This document shows positions 1 to 11,666 of a stretch of 64,000 nt of DNA, one piece after another. Position 1 is the stretch's first letter; the number at the start of each line of letters is the position of its first letter. Origin of the DNA: Euryodendron excelsum (taxonomy: Eukaryota > Streptophyta > Magnoliopsida > Ericales > Pentaphylacaceae); assembly GCA_033060915.1 (NCBI GenBank), contig CM065396.1, positions 8,943,001 through 9,007,000 of the forward strand, in the 5' to 3' direction. The notes under the pieces are model-generated. The model did no database searches and was not told the origin of the DNA. It worked only from the letters and a program-made list of their open reading frames with translations. The translations under genes were made by a program, and so were the position numbers.

Positions 1-3000
1 AATGGCAAATTGGATTTGATTTCCTAAAGGGAAGATTGGATTTGGCATGGATTTGAGAAGGGGGAGTTTTAGAAACCCTAGATTTGGAAGACTATAGTTT
101 TGATGCAGGAAATAGGTTTTAGAAACTTATGATTTTGATGTAAAGAAGGAGATTTTGGAAACCTAGGTTTTAAGGAAAGATTGAAAATCATGTTTTTGAG
201 AAAGGAAATTAGGGTTTCCAAATTGTGGCTCTAAGGTTTAACTTGGACACCGAGAAAAAGGATTTTTGGAAAATGAGTTTTTAGAAAGGGAGATTTTGGG
301 AAGAAATCCTAGAGAGGAGTTTTTGGAAAGCAAATTTTTAGGAAATCGTTTAGGGAGTGTTTTTAGAAAGTGAATTCAAAGAAGGTGTTTTTAGAAAGAG
401 TTCTTGGAAAGAGCTTTTCTAGGAAGAAGACCTATGGAGCGCTTTTAGAAAGTGAATTTTAAGGAGAGTGTTTTTGGAAAGGAGTTTGAAAAAGAGTTTT
501 TGAAAAATAGATTTTTGGAGGGAGTCTTTGAAAACAACTTTGGAAAGGAGATTAAAGAGAGTTTTTAGAAAGCATGTTGGAAAAGAGATTTTTAAGAGGA
601 GATTTTTTAGAAGAGATTTCTTAGAAAGTATATAAAACATCTCACTTTTCTAAAGTGATTCTAACCGTAAGAAGGTTAGAACCACTTTAAGATAGTGGTT
701 TTGAAAACAACAATGTTTTGAAAATATGGACCATATTGGTCACTTTAAATGTAACACTTTCTTAAAGCAACCCTAGCCATGAAAAGGCTAGAATCACCTT
801 AGGATTGTGATTTTGAAAACAAGTTTTGAAAAAGAAGATTTTAATGTAAGTTTTGAAAACAGTTTTGATGCAAGCTTTTGAAAACAAGTTTGAAAATGAA
901 TTGGAAGAATGCAAGATCATGATATGTGCAAGGCAAAGAGAGTCGTGAACATACAAGGTTAAAGGCTTCATCACATAATTAAGGGGGCCGAACTCATGTG
1001 GTCTCTGGTTAGACTAAAAGAAAGCCCCTGACACGGTGACCTTCCAATAACCTAATCCTACACATGGACCGGGAAGTCCCTTATTTCAAGCATGCAAGAA
1101 AGGGGGGGGAAGAAGATGGGGGAATAAAATAGAAAAAAATCCAAGTGGATTCAGAGGGAGAAGAGAGGGGGAAGATGCGTAAACGTAAATAAGAAGCCTA
1201 CCTTGTGTCTTTGTTATTTTGCTTAGCTTTGCGCGCTTTGCTTTGCTTGCTTCGCTTCGGTCTTCACTTCAATCTTTAAGAGTTTATCTTCGATCTTCAA
1301 AGCTTCCTAGTTGCAGTAGTCCAAGCCTTCAATGGAGGGTTTGAGGCTAGTGTATGAGTATATGAGAGTGTATAAGTGTATACGAGGCTAGGGTTTGTGT
1401 ATGGAGGCTAGGGTTTGGAAAACCTAAAGAAGACTAGGGTTTAAGGAGGCTATGAGCTCTGTATATCGAAAAGTAGGATTTTTAGACTAAGTTTGCGGAC
1501 CTCTTTCACGCTGGAGGAAACTCTGTATTTGTAGACAAGGGAATGACCTAGCGCCTGTTACAGTAGCGCTAGGCCAAATATTGGCTTGGTGCCAGCCACT
1601 TAGGAAAGTTTTAAGGTCGGCAAGCAATGTATCTTGAGAAGATTTGTGCGCTTGTATTAGTGACTACCATGCAATTTTTAGCCTGGCTTCACTATAAGTG
1701 ACTCCGGAAGGTTCGGGAAAGATTTAAAAGACCGAGAATGGCCTGGAAGGCCAAAATAGGGTAGGAACCCTTAGAACAGGGTCCCGGAGGTATTTGACCT
1801 GAAAAAGGATAACAAGAATTGTCGAAAAGGTTAACCGGGCCATTAGGGGCAAAACGGTCAATCGGGCCGAAAAGCTATCGAGACGGACTCAGAATGTCCC
1901 AGAAGAAGACTCGAGATTTGGAAACATTATTTAGAATGTTCCCAAAGGCTATACCTAGAGCCGGTGTGGTGGGAAAAGGCGACTGGCCCATCAGAGGCAA
2001 AACAGTCATTTTGCACTAGGTTTGCAGGAATTGACTCGGAATGATTCGGAAAGATAATGGAAGGTCGAGAATACTATAAAAAGCATTCTCGGGAGGTTAC
2101 CGATTAGATACCCAAAGCCGGTGTGGTCCTCGGGGCGTTCGGATGCCTAGGGGCAAAATGGTCATTTTGACTGGAAAGCCTCGGAATTGGCCCAAAACTA
2201 ACTAGAAGGCACCTAATCATGCTAGATCGTCTCTAAGACAATCTTGGAAGGGTGGACTTATCATTCTCAGGACTTAGGTGTGTTCTTGAGAAAAGTGTCG
2301 AAAAATGGCCCTAGGGGCAGTTTAGTCATTTTTCACCGAAGTGGGTTGCGATGTTTACGAGTACTTCCATTACTCTGACTATTTGCAATCATTCCTGAGA
2401 CTGCCTGATCTTGGGAAGCTGCTAAAGGGACTTAGCGCCTAAGAAATCAACTTTCTTGGAAGGCATGCCAAAACAGACATTTCTGCATTGGCGGGCTAGC
2501 AGGCGCCAAAGGTGGACCGTTCTACCATCTAGGAGACTTGGGGTCTCGTCCCGGTCAACAGGTTTGAAATGACTTACCACTTCGAATAGACTTTCTTCGG
2601 AAAATGTGCCGGATAGGAGAGACTTACCCTATCAAGGAATTAACTTTTTCGAGAGAAGGGTTGGAATTAGAATTGGAAAAAGAATTGGAAAGAGGACTTA
2701 CTGTCTTCGAAAAGACGTGCCTATTGGAATTGGAAAGAGGACTTACCGTCTTTGGAATGATGTGTCTATGGAAATATGGAAAGGGGACTTACCGTCTTTG
2801 GGAAGACGTTCCTATGGGATTAGACCGAACAATGCCCACAAGGGCGTTTTGGTCATTTTGCTTCTGTTTAGGCCTGGTAGACCCGCGAAGCGATTAATAG
2901 ATAGGATTAGACTTGGAAAGTTGATTTAACTCAAATTTTGTCCGCATTGACTTGAATACAAATCCGGACAGATTGTAGACCGCCGAGCAGTAAAAAATGG

Positions 3001-3010
3001 GGTGCTTACA
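1..3010 (-). mobile_element. Ogre/Tat-type long LTR, minus strand, truncated by window start
   Basis: This is the upstream part, in minus-strand terms, of a giant LTR. On the plus strand it ends in GGGGTGCTTACA at 3010, the reverse complement of the LTR start TGTAAGCACCCC seen at 41843 and 42620. It shares the family's long run of degenerate GGAAAG/TTTAGGAAA words (1-640), the leader-like block near 950-1200 and the U3 segment 1560-3010. The TATA-like site near 1530 reads TATTTGTA on the plus strand where sister copies read TATTTATA, so this promoter looks damaged. Its other end lies before the window. It abuts a plus-strand LTR at 3011 and probably inserted into it. Short ORFs in it (for example 2604-2929) are low-complexity and I do not regard them as genes. 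Confidence 0.85.
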
Positions 3011-6000
3011 ATTACTTCTCAAGCTAGTTACCTCCAAGGCACTCTCTCGAGGTGTTCCGTCTATTCCTAGCCAATTCTAGTTACTCAGAACCATCCAGAT
3101 CATTCCTAGACTTTCCAGAGTCATTCCTAGTGGAGCTAAGCTAAAAATTACATAGTAGTCACTAGGACAGGTGCCCAAATCTCTTGCCTTCCATATCAAG
3201 GGTCAAAAGATACGTTTTTTGTAGCCTTAAAACTTTCCTAAGTAGCTAGCACCTCTAGCAGTGGTGCCAAGCCAACAAATGGCATGACGCCATTCCAAGT
3301 GGTGCTAGTGGCTTTTTTGCCCTGGTGCCACTGCAACGGGCACCAAGCTATTCTAGTTGCCTATAAATACAAACCCTACCCCTGTGTGAAAAGGGTCCGC
3401 AAACTCAGTACAAAAATGCTATCTCTCGAAATCCAGAGCCCGAGGTCTCTCCAAACTCTAGCCCTCTCTTGCCTCTTCAAACCCTAGCGTCGATACACTA
3501 AACCCTAACATCTATATACTCGAACACAAATCTCCAAAGCCTTCATTGAAGACTCAAGGTGCTACAACATCAAGGTTCACAAGTCCAAGTAAAGTAAAGC
3601 AAACAAAGCAAGGAAAAGACGAGGTAGGCTTTCTATTTACTTTTATATAATCCCCCCTCTCTTTTCTTCCTTCTAACCCAATTGGGTTTTCTTCTATTTT
3701 AATCCCCCATCTTTTACCTCGCTTTCTTGCATGCTTCAAACAAGGGACTCCTCGATTCATGCCTAGGAAGAATTGTTGAAGGTCGCCATGTGGGGGGTTT
3801 TCTTCAAATTCAACCCTTGATGGTGTGGGTTTGGCCCCCTTGATCATGTGGTCAAGGCTAGCCTTGTAAATTCATGACCTTATTGCATTGTGCATATCAT
3901 ATTCATGCATCTATTCAAAGTTGTTTTCAATGTTATTTTCAAACTTGCATCAAAGTTATTTTCAAAACATGCATTCAAAATCCCTTTTTCAAACTCATTT
4001 TCAAAATCACAATCGTAGAGTGATTCTAGCCATTCCATGGTTAGGGTTGCTTTAGGAAAGTGTTATATTCATTGTGACTCTTAAGGTCCATATTTTGGGT
4101 GTAAACCCTAAATTGGTTTTCATCAAAACCACAATCTTAAGATGATTCTAGCCATTCCATGGATAGGGTTATTTTAGGAAAGTGTGATATTCAAAGTGAT
4201 GATTGTGGTCCATATCTCAAATCCATATTGTTTTCAAAACCACCAACTTAGAATGATTCTAATATTTTCATGGTTAGAATCATTTTAAGAAAGTGAGACA
4301 TTCAAAAGATTTCGAAAGTTCATATTCAAACTCCCTTTCCAAATTTACTTTTCAAACTTCTTTCCAAAAGCTCTCTTCAAAAATTCACTTTCTAAAAACT
4401 CCCTTCCTAGAAACTTTTTTCAAAAGATCCACTTTCTAAAAACTCTTTGTCTTAGAGTCCAAGTCAAGCCCTAGAACCCATGATTAGGAAAACCTAGTTC
4501 TCTTTCCTAAAATCATGACTTTCTATTTTGTCTCCAATCATAGGTTTCCAAAAACTATCTTCTACATCAAATCCTTAAATTTCCAAAACCTCTTTTTTTA
4601 CACCATGATATTGACTTCCAAATCCAAGATTTTCAAAATTAAACCTTTCGAATTTTATGTCAAATCAAATATTCTAATTTAGGAAACTATATTAAATCCT
4701 CCAATTTTAGAAACCAAATCAAATTATCTAATTTTTGGAGATAAAATCTAATATTTTACTTTAGGAAATAGGAATCAAATCTTTCTTAATTCCAACCTTT
4801 TTTAATTTCAAACCTTTCTAAATTTCAATCTTTCCAAATTCTATAACTTTCCTAATTCCAAATATTTCTAAATCCAAAACTTTCGTAATTCCAACATTTC
4901 CTAAAATCAACGCTTTCCTAATTTGATACTTTCCTAAAATCGAAACTTTTCTAAAATAAAGCTTTCTTAATTTGGCACTTTATTAAAATGGAACTTTCTT
5001 ATTTTGAAACTTTTCTAATTCAAAGATTTCTAGAATTCAATCTGTCTTCAACCTTAACTTCCTAAACTCTTTCAAGTCAAATGTTCAAGTTAAGACTTTT
5101 CAAGTCAAGTGTTTCTAAATCAAATCAAATCCTTCTCAAACCTTTCTTAAACCTCATCTTTTGTAATTCTAAGTTTCTAAGATCAAATCAAACTTTTCAA
5201 GTCTAGATCAAACTTTCTTATTTCAAGTCTATGCTCCAACCCTAGGTTACCTAAACCTTAGTTCAACCTTAATCCTAAGTTAGGAAGTTTAAACTCCTTT
5301 CTAAACTCCTTTCCAAACCAAGATGGTTTTCCAACTTCAATCTAAGTCAAAATGTTTTCAAAACTCAACTGTTTCTTTTTCAAATCAAGTTTCAATTTCA
5401 AATTTTCTATTCAAAGTTTGAATCAAACCATTTTTCAAATCAAACTCTTTTTGAATCAAGTCTCTTCAAGTTAAATTTTTCAAAAACCTCAAAGTGTCTA
5501 TTTTCAATCGGACTCTTTTCCGAACTACGATTGACCTAATTTCCAACAAAGGGATACGTAAGCAACCCTCATGGGTGCGGTCACAATTTTTTTCAAATTT
5601 CCAATTCCACAATCTATTTAAAGGTTTCAATTTCTATAATCTTTTTCAAGTTTCAAATCTTATTCTCAAATCTTAAATCTTTCTTTCAAATCTATTTTTC
5701 AAATGAAATATTCTCCTTGCACTTGCATATCATGTATCATGTTAAACCTCTTTCTAAAACTCTTCTCAAAGTGAATATTATTGGACATTGAATAATCAAA
5801 GATTTTAATTGAGTGAACCTAGGGTGAATAGACATGTAGGTACCGAAAGGGTGGGGTAAGGTGCTGATCCTAGGATATCTTCCTTACACATAACCAACTT
5901 CTGAACCTCGATCACTATTTTCAAAGACTAAAACAAAGTTATTTTCAGAATGGGCTTAAAACTTTTTGAAGGTTGCTAAACAATCTATTTTCTAAAAAAC

Positions 6001-6263
6001 CCTATCTTGAGGTAGTTTTTCAAAACCTTTTCAAAAACCTTAAGTTTAATCTTCAGATTACACTTAGTTTTAGGTGACCTAACTCACCTTAATTAAGTTA
6101 GGTGACGACTTCAAATCTTTTTTAAAAGCCCTTATTCAAAATCAATTTCCAATTTCAACCTAGTCGCACTCATCCATCTAGGAGGATAAGTTCTAACGAG
6201 AGAGTACCGCATTTTTCCCGCTTATGTGTATTTTCCTTGAGTGCAAAAAATCGGGGCGGGACA
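3011..6263 (+). mobile_element. Ogre/Tat-type long LTR, plus strand, 3' part
   Basis: This is the downstream portion of the same LTR family in the opposite orientation. It runs from U3 (3011-3360) through a TATA box at 3362-3369, an R/U5-like leader (3380-3850) and a pyrimidine-rich degenerate CTTTCCTAA tract (4300-5500). It ends in GGGGCGGGACA at 6263, matching the GGGCGCGACA end of the sister copies. Its 5' part is missing at 3011, where the minus-strand LTR abuts, so the missing part probably lies left of the window. CTCCC follows the end and may be a target duplication, but the partner is not visible. Confidence 0.82.
3362..3369 (+). promoter_or_regulatory. LTR TATA box
   Basis: TATAAATA lies about 100 bp downstream of inverted GGCGCC-type motifs and just before the presumed transcript start of the plus-strand LTR. 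The same box is at 44569-44576 and, in reverse complement, at 37849-37856 and 61454-61461. Confidence 0.6.
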
Positions 6264-8007
6264 CTCCCTCTCCCACTTGATTATTTAAAGTTGAGACTTC
6301 TTACATAAAATGTGATTCCAAATCAAAATTTGTGCATGTAACAATGCTAAGTTTCTCATTTGAATCATAAGAACCCAATTTGAAAGAAAATTTTTTTTAG
6401 TGAACCCTAGTGGGCCATGGGCCCAACTAGCCCATTTGGGACTAACCGGTCATCCAATGACCTTTGTCTTACTTTGATAAGTTCTTGTTTCCTTTTTCTT
6501 TTAAAAAAACATGTCCTGTTTTATTTTTGGAAACAATTTTAAATTAGGAAACTTTCTAAAATGAAAACTTTCCAAATTTATGAACTTGCCTTTAAAACAC
6601 CTTAGGACATTACAAGAAACTTTCTATTTTTTCAAATTTTTACAAAATTTGAAAACTTGTCACTTTTGGAAAGTACATAAGTCTGGTATCTAAAATATTT
6701 GAAAAAATTGACAAGTTTGAACAAAAAGATATTTCACAAAACTAGTTCAAAATAGGAAACCTCGACTAAGTTTATTCTCTTAAAATTAGGGTTCTAAGAT
6801 CAAATAGGAATATAAGCATTTATGGCATGTGAGATACTCTCTTAATTTAGATGAATGATCCACCTATATCATGATCAAAGTTTGACTAGTCAAATATGTA
6901 TGACCAGGAAACTTGAGTCGTGTAAGGAAAGCTACATGCACATGCAAGAGCACAATATAAGCAAGATAGGTAATCAAGCATATTACGAAAGTAAAGCATC
7001 CATCAACAAGGAAACCCCATATCTCATGGATTTCTATTTTCTATTCTAAATAGGAAAGTTCAAGCCTTCCTTGTGAGCCTTGGATTGTAAGATATTTGAC
7101 CAACAACTTTGAAAAGTAGATCGTCTAGTCAATTCCTTGGAGACTAAGCATGTAAAAATTAGAAAACCCTTATTCATCCTCCATAGACAAACCTTGTTGG
7201 TTTTGGAATGATTCTGACTCCAAATGTTGTTCTTCTTTTAATAATCACATATATCTTGAAAAGTTACATAAAAAAAAAAATTCACCTAAAACGGACTCCC
7301 AAGTGTAAAGTTATGGACATTCAAAGTTTGTGAAGACAAGCTGTCCCCAAACCTCGAATTTTGTTCTTTTCTTTATTACGTCAAGAATGGAAGAACAAAA
7401 ATACACGAAAGAACACTATACTGCATTGATGGAATTTACAAAGCTTCTAAACAACAAACTTTGGTCATAGGAAAACCATTAAAATCTGTCCATTTGCCAA
7501 AAAAAATCAGATTATAATGCCCTTTACAATGACCTCAATGAATTAAGGATAACAACCTATGAAAGCAATACATGAATCAAACCTAATTCCATGAGATAGG
7601 GGTATGAAAAAATATATATACATCCTATCCAGAAAATTTCAGCACCATTCCCATCTACATACATCAATTAAACATGAACTTAAACATATAAGAATCAATT
7701 ATAAACAACATAAAACCATCCTAGGCATGTGCTGACACGATATTAATAATGAATAAGCAACATTCAACATGCGGAAACAAAAAATTCAGCAAGGTATATA
7801 TTTGGAAAAACCATACCTAGAGTCAAGCTATGGTGGCCAAAACCCTAGGGGATGAATTCCCCTTTTGGATTGAACCCCTTAGGGTTCTTAGGTGTGAAAA
7901 AATAATGCATAAAGCAATATATGGGCAGCACATTAATTCTATAGGTTCTACACTAATACATTATCATATTCATGCTAAAACATAGAATCAATGAAAAGAC
8001 ATGAGAT

Positions 8008-8020
8008 GGCTCTGCTACCA
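8008..8020 (-). other. Possible tRNA-Met primer-binding site
   Basis: The minus strand reads TGGTAGCAGAGCC, one substitution away from the common copia-type PBS core TGGTATCAGAGC. If real, an LTR should start just to the right, within about 8022-8434, and continue at 30560. I cannot place its ends. Confidence 0.3.
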
Positions 8021-8429
8021 ATTAACGGTTTTTGAGAAAATATTTGTAGAAGCGGTTTCAAAAAAAAAAAAAAAACTTTGAGATCATACTCATATGTCTC
8101 CATTGATCTATGCATGAACAACAAAATGAATTAAGGATCATACCTTGTAAGGTTTGGTAGCACCCCCTAAACAAGGAGAACACTTGAAGAAGTTAAGCTT
8201 CCTTCTTCTAGGATTCTTCCTTGAATCCTTGAATAGCTTGAGCCTCCTTGACCTAGGGTTCTTCCTCCTTGATCACTAAGGCACAAGGGATGAAAAGAGT
8301 TGGTGGGAACTCACAAGCACAGACACACAAACACCTTTAGTCGAAATCTCTCTCTCCAAGCATTAGGTGTGGCCGACCATCCCCTTGTCTGTACATATAC
8401 TATGCCTCTCTAGCTGCAAGGTGATATTT

Positions 8430-8434
8430 CTAGG
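8430..8434. repeat. Target-site duplication CTAGG, left copy (copia element)
   Basis: CTAGG directly precedes the LTR start TGTCGG and matches 30555-30559 after the right LTR. Confidence 0.9.
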
Positions 8435-9086
8435 TGTCGGCCTAAGAAGGCGACCCAAGAGAGGGGGTAAATAAGGTTTCATAGAATTTAACAAATTATT
8501 CAACTAAAAACAGTTTATGTATTTCAACAATAATTAATCAAAGTATATATCAAGCAAGTGAAGTATATATCAAAGTATATATCTATGCAAGCTTGTATAG
8601 TGAGCAAATGAGCAAAACAGAGCAAGAAAAGAAGAGCACTAGATTTATAGAGGTTCGGCCAACCTTGCCTACGTCATCTCTTCTTCGATTCTCACGAAGG
8701 TATTCCACTATGTAACACTCCTTACACAACTGCTGGTTTTACCACATGTGCCCAGCTCACTCTTACAAAAGCTCCTTCCCAAACTTTGAAAACCCAAGAG
8801 ATTTTGTCCAAACTTCTCTCAAACTTACAAATGATTTTGTCCAAGCTTCACTCAAACTTACAAGTGTTTTTTTTTTTTCACCCAAGAACACTCAAACTTA
8901 CTAGTTTACAAACCCATCCAAATGAAATGAATAAAGATTATACAATGGGTAACTCTCCTAATGAGTAGATGAACAATTACAGCTCAATGAATAACCTTAA
9001 ACACTCAGCAAAAATATGTGGTAGTTAAAGCACAGGAAATTTTTAGCTTCAAGCTCTTGATACCAATGGTATAATCACTCTCATCC

Positions 9087-9094
9087 TATATATA
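9087..9094 (-). promoter_or_regulatory. TATA-like box of copia LTR
   Basis: CTATATATAGG on the minus strand. The equivalent site in the right LTR is near 29388-29395. The palindrome cluster lies about 120-440 bp upstream on the minus strand. Confidence 0.5.
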
Positions 9095-9216
9095 GAAGCT
9101 GTAAATATCTTATATTTAAAGTTATGGATTGATTCTAGTCGTTGGAGAAGTATGGGAGAAGTTGTGGTGGCAGATTGCACCATAACGCCTATTAGAAATA
9201 TAGTCGTTACTGTCGG

Positions 9217-9530
9217 GAGTCGACTCTTTTTACAATGAGTCGACTCTTTTTATAGTCTACTTCAGCATTTTTCCTTGAGGGGTCTACTCATGACTTGTAG
9301 GAGTCTATTCTTTTCGTCAGAATCTGCAGACTCAACTCTCTATCCCAATGAGTCGACTCTTTTACAGTGAGGGGTCAACTCTTTTAGGCAATTTTTAAAA
9401 TTTTTAGGCTCTGTTGAAGTGAGTCGACTCCTGCATGATGAGGGGTCGACTCTTTTAAGTCTCCAGTATATTTTGAAGGCTGTGTTTGAAAGAGTCAACT
9501 CTTGAAACTTAAGGGATTGACTCTTTTTAC
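9217..9530. promoter_or_regulatory. GAGTCGACTC palindrome cluster in U3 of copia LTR
   Basis: At least four perfect 10-bp palindromes GAGTCGACTC (9217, 9237, 9350, 9421) and several near copies (GGGTCGACTC, GAGTCAACTC) are usually followed by TTTT. They lie upstream of the LTR TATA-like box. Palindromic clusters in this position are known for sireviruses, where they are thought to bind host factors. The factor is unknown here. Confidence 0.65.
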
Positions 9531-10254
9531 CAGAAAACTTGTTGTTGTAGCTTTTTTTCATTATTCTCCAAAGTCTCCAATCTTTTCAAGGATCATCCAA
9601 ATAAGTTTTTTAAAACTTGCAAATACTTCTTCAAGGATTGATGACTCCAAGAACATCTTTAATCCATTCTAGATAGATTAACTCCATTTTAATTACTTGT
9701 CAAGCTCTTCAATCATTATTACTTCATCCATTGATTCATGTTTCCTTCAAGATCTTCAAGAGAGCTTCTAAGACTTAAAATCTTTATTTCTTCTACTGAT
9801 TTTCTATCATTCTTTGAACATCTTCAATCTCTTTACTTGATCTTCATTTCTAGAGATTTTCTAGGATTCTTCAATCAATATAACTTCTTCCTAGACTTCA
9901 ACAAATCTTCCAAGAAAGCTTCCATTTCTTTGAGTTGGTCTCTTCGTCTTTGAAATTTCTTCATTCTCTATAACACCACCACTTGTTGAATATGGCATGC
10001 CTTCATGCTTATCAATCTTCAATCCAAGATTTTCATCGTTTTGAAATTCCTTTATTCTCTTATAATATCAGCTTTGTTGAATACGTCATCTTAACATGCT
10101 TTTCATTCTTCATTCTAATCTTTGCATTACAAATCCTCCATTATGATAAGCTTCAAGTGAAGATCTAATTATTAATTAATTTGCACACTAAGTAGATTTA
10201 TTAGATCCCTAAACCATGTTTTGTTATCATCAAAATTAAGGTATTGACTCAATA

Positions 10255-10268
10255 ATCTCCCCCTTTTT
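10255..10268 (-). other. Polypurine tract of copia element
   Basis: The minus strand reads AAAAAGGGGGAGAT directly before the 3' LTR. It is the standard primer for plus-strand DNA synthesis in this lineage. Confidence 0.85.
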
Positions 10269-11666
10269 GATGATGATAAAACTTTAAAAATATATGCAAT
10301 TAAGCTCAATATAAATAACGCATAAGGATTAAGAAAATTAGGAATTTAAAGTACCATGCTGCTTGTAAGGAATTTATACATAATATTTCTTCCCTTTTTC
10401 ATATATTTTTCATGAAATATTTCTCTCCCTTTTTGTCAATCAGTAAAAAAGAAACAACAAAATAGAATGCAAATTTAGAATAGAAAGGATTCATTCATAT
10501 TCCAGATTTTCTCCAAAAATAGTTCTCCCTGATATAGAATCATGTATACAAATATTTCTCTCTTATTTTCATATAGATTATTTGATATGGCATACAAGGA
10601 AACCTTCATGAATATAAACAATATGCTCAAAATTCTAAGAAGCACAATAATGTGCAATATCAAAAATAAAATATAGAGAAAGTGAGAGTTTTATACCAAG
10701 CATTTGCTCCCCCTTACTTTGTGCTTTAGAGTAGTTTTCAGATTCAATTAAAGCACTCAACTAACTCAAAAGATTTAGAGTCTGTAAGTACTTAGAAATA
10801 CAAAATAGTCATGCTCTTGCTCCCACTTTCTTACCAAACATATGCTCCAGATTATGTTTCAGATTCAAGGCAAAGCAAACTCGAACTCAGATGATTAGGG
10901 CATGTAGGCACTTGGAAATTCAGAATATTTATGCTTCATTTATTTCATTTGATGCTGCATTGCTCATGCTCCATTGCATTATATTCATGCTCCCCTTTTC
11001 TCATCAAACAAATGCTCCCCTTTCTTTTGTAGTTGATGTTCCATTACATTATAATATAGTTGCACTCAACTAGTACCATATAATGAATACTAAAGAGTAA
11101 AATGTATTGCATGTTAGTTACACTCAATAATGCATTTAGGAGTGAGTGTTGAGGAGTGTTCTCTCCTCCTTTTGATCTTTTTAAGAATATTTTCTCCTTC
11201 TTATCCAATAAAAAACAAAGGAGTAATAGTTGGATAAAATAGATAGGTACAATAGCAAAAAAAATATAGAATAAAATGATATTTATGAGAAGGACATTGA
11301 TTAAGGCAGTTAAAGCAATCACTCACTCACCATTCACAAATAAAATAGCAATGTTAAGACAATAAGATCCAAAACACATCATTCATGCATTAAGAAATAT
11401 TAAGAGAGTTTAACACAGAGAACCATCCACAAAATATTACATATTGCTTGGAGAATAACTTGTTAAAAAATAGAAAATAGAAAAAGCAGAGGCAGAGGTC
11501 TTCATTTTCTTTTGGGAGAAGGGGTTTGAGAAAGGTCAACTGGATCATCAACAGTGTTTGAAAATTTGCTGCTTGGCGTTCTTTGTCTTAGGCCATATTT
11601 GTGAGATGCAACAAAAGCTTTTAAAGGAGTTTGGTCAGAGGGATCAGAGGGGCCTGCTGGTGATGG
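10269..11666 (-). other. 3' untranslated region of the copia element
   Basis: AT-rich DNA between the extra ORF and the PPT. The only frames are short and low in complexity (for example 11044-11322). Several runs of GCTCCCC/TGCTCCA words (10700-11030) repeat loosely. I see no gene. Confidence 0.6.

Larger units (their letters stand above)
6264..8434. other. Unclassified AT-rich intergenic DNA
   Basis: I see no convincing gene here. The longest frames are about 60 codons and low in complexity. The stretch was contiguous with 30560-31402 before the copia element inserted between them. A tRNA-Met-type primer site (8008-8020) suggests that part of it is an old retroelement leader and LTR. Poly-A runs occur near 7270 and 8060. 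Confidence 0.5.
8435..10254 (-). repeat. 3' LTR of the copia element
   Basis: The LTR is 1,820 bp, starting TGTCGG and ending AATA on the plus strand where the other copy ends AACA. It matches 28769-30554 along its length with scattered substitutions and small indels. It holds a TATA-like site (9087-9094), a cluster of GAGTCGACTC words (9217-9530) and a T-rich U3. Confidence 0.92.

Noticed and set aside
2604..2929. Overlapping ORFs of about 100 codons (Glu/Leu- and Arg-rich)
   Set aside because: They lie in LTR U3 with repeated GACTTACCGTCTT words that give repetitive peptides. The frames are not kept in sister LTRs.
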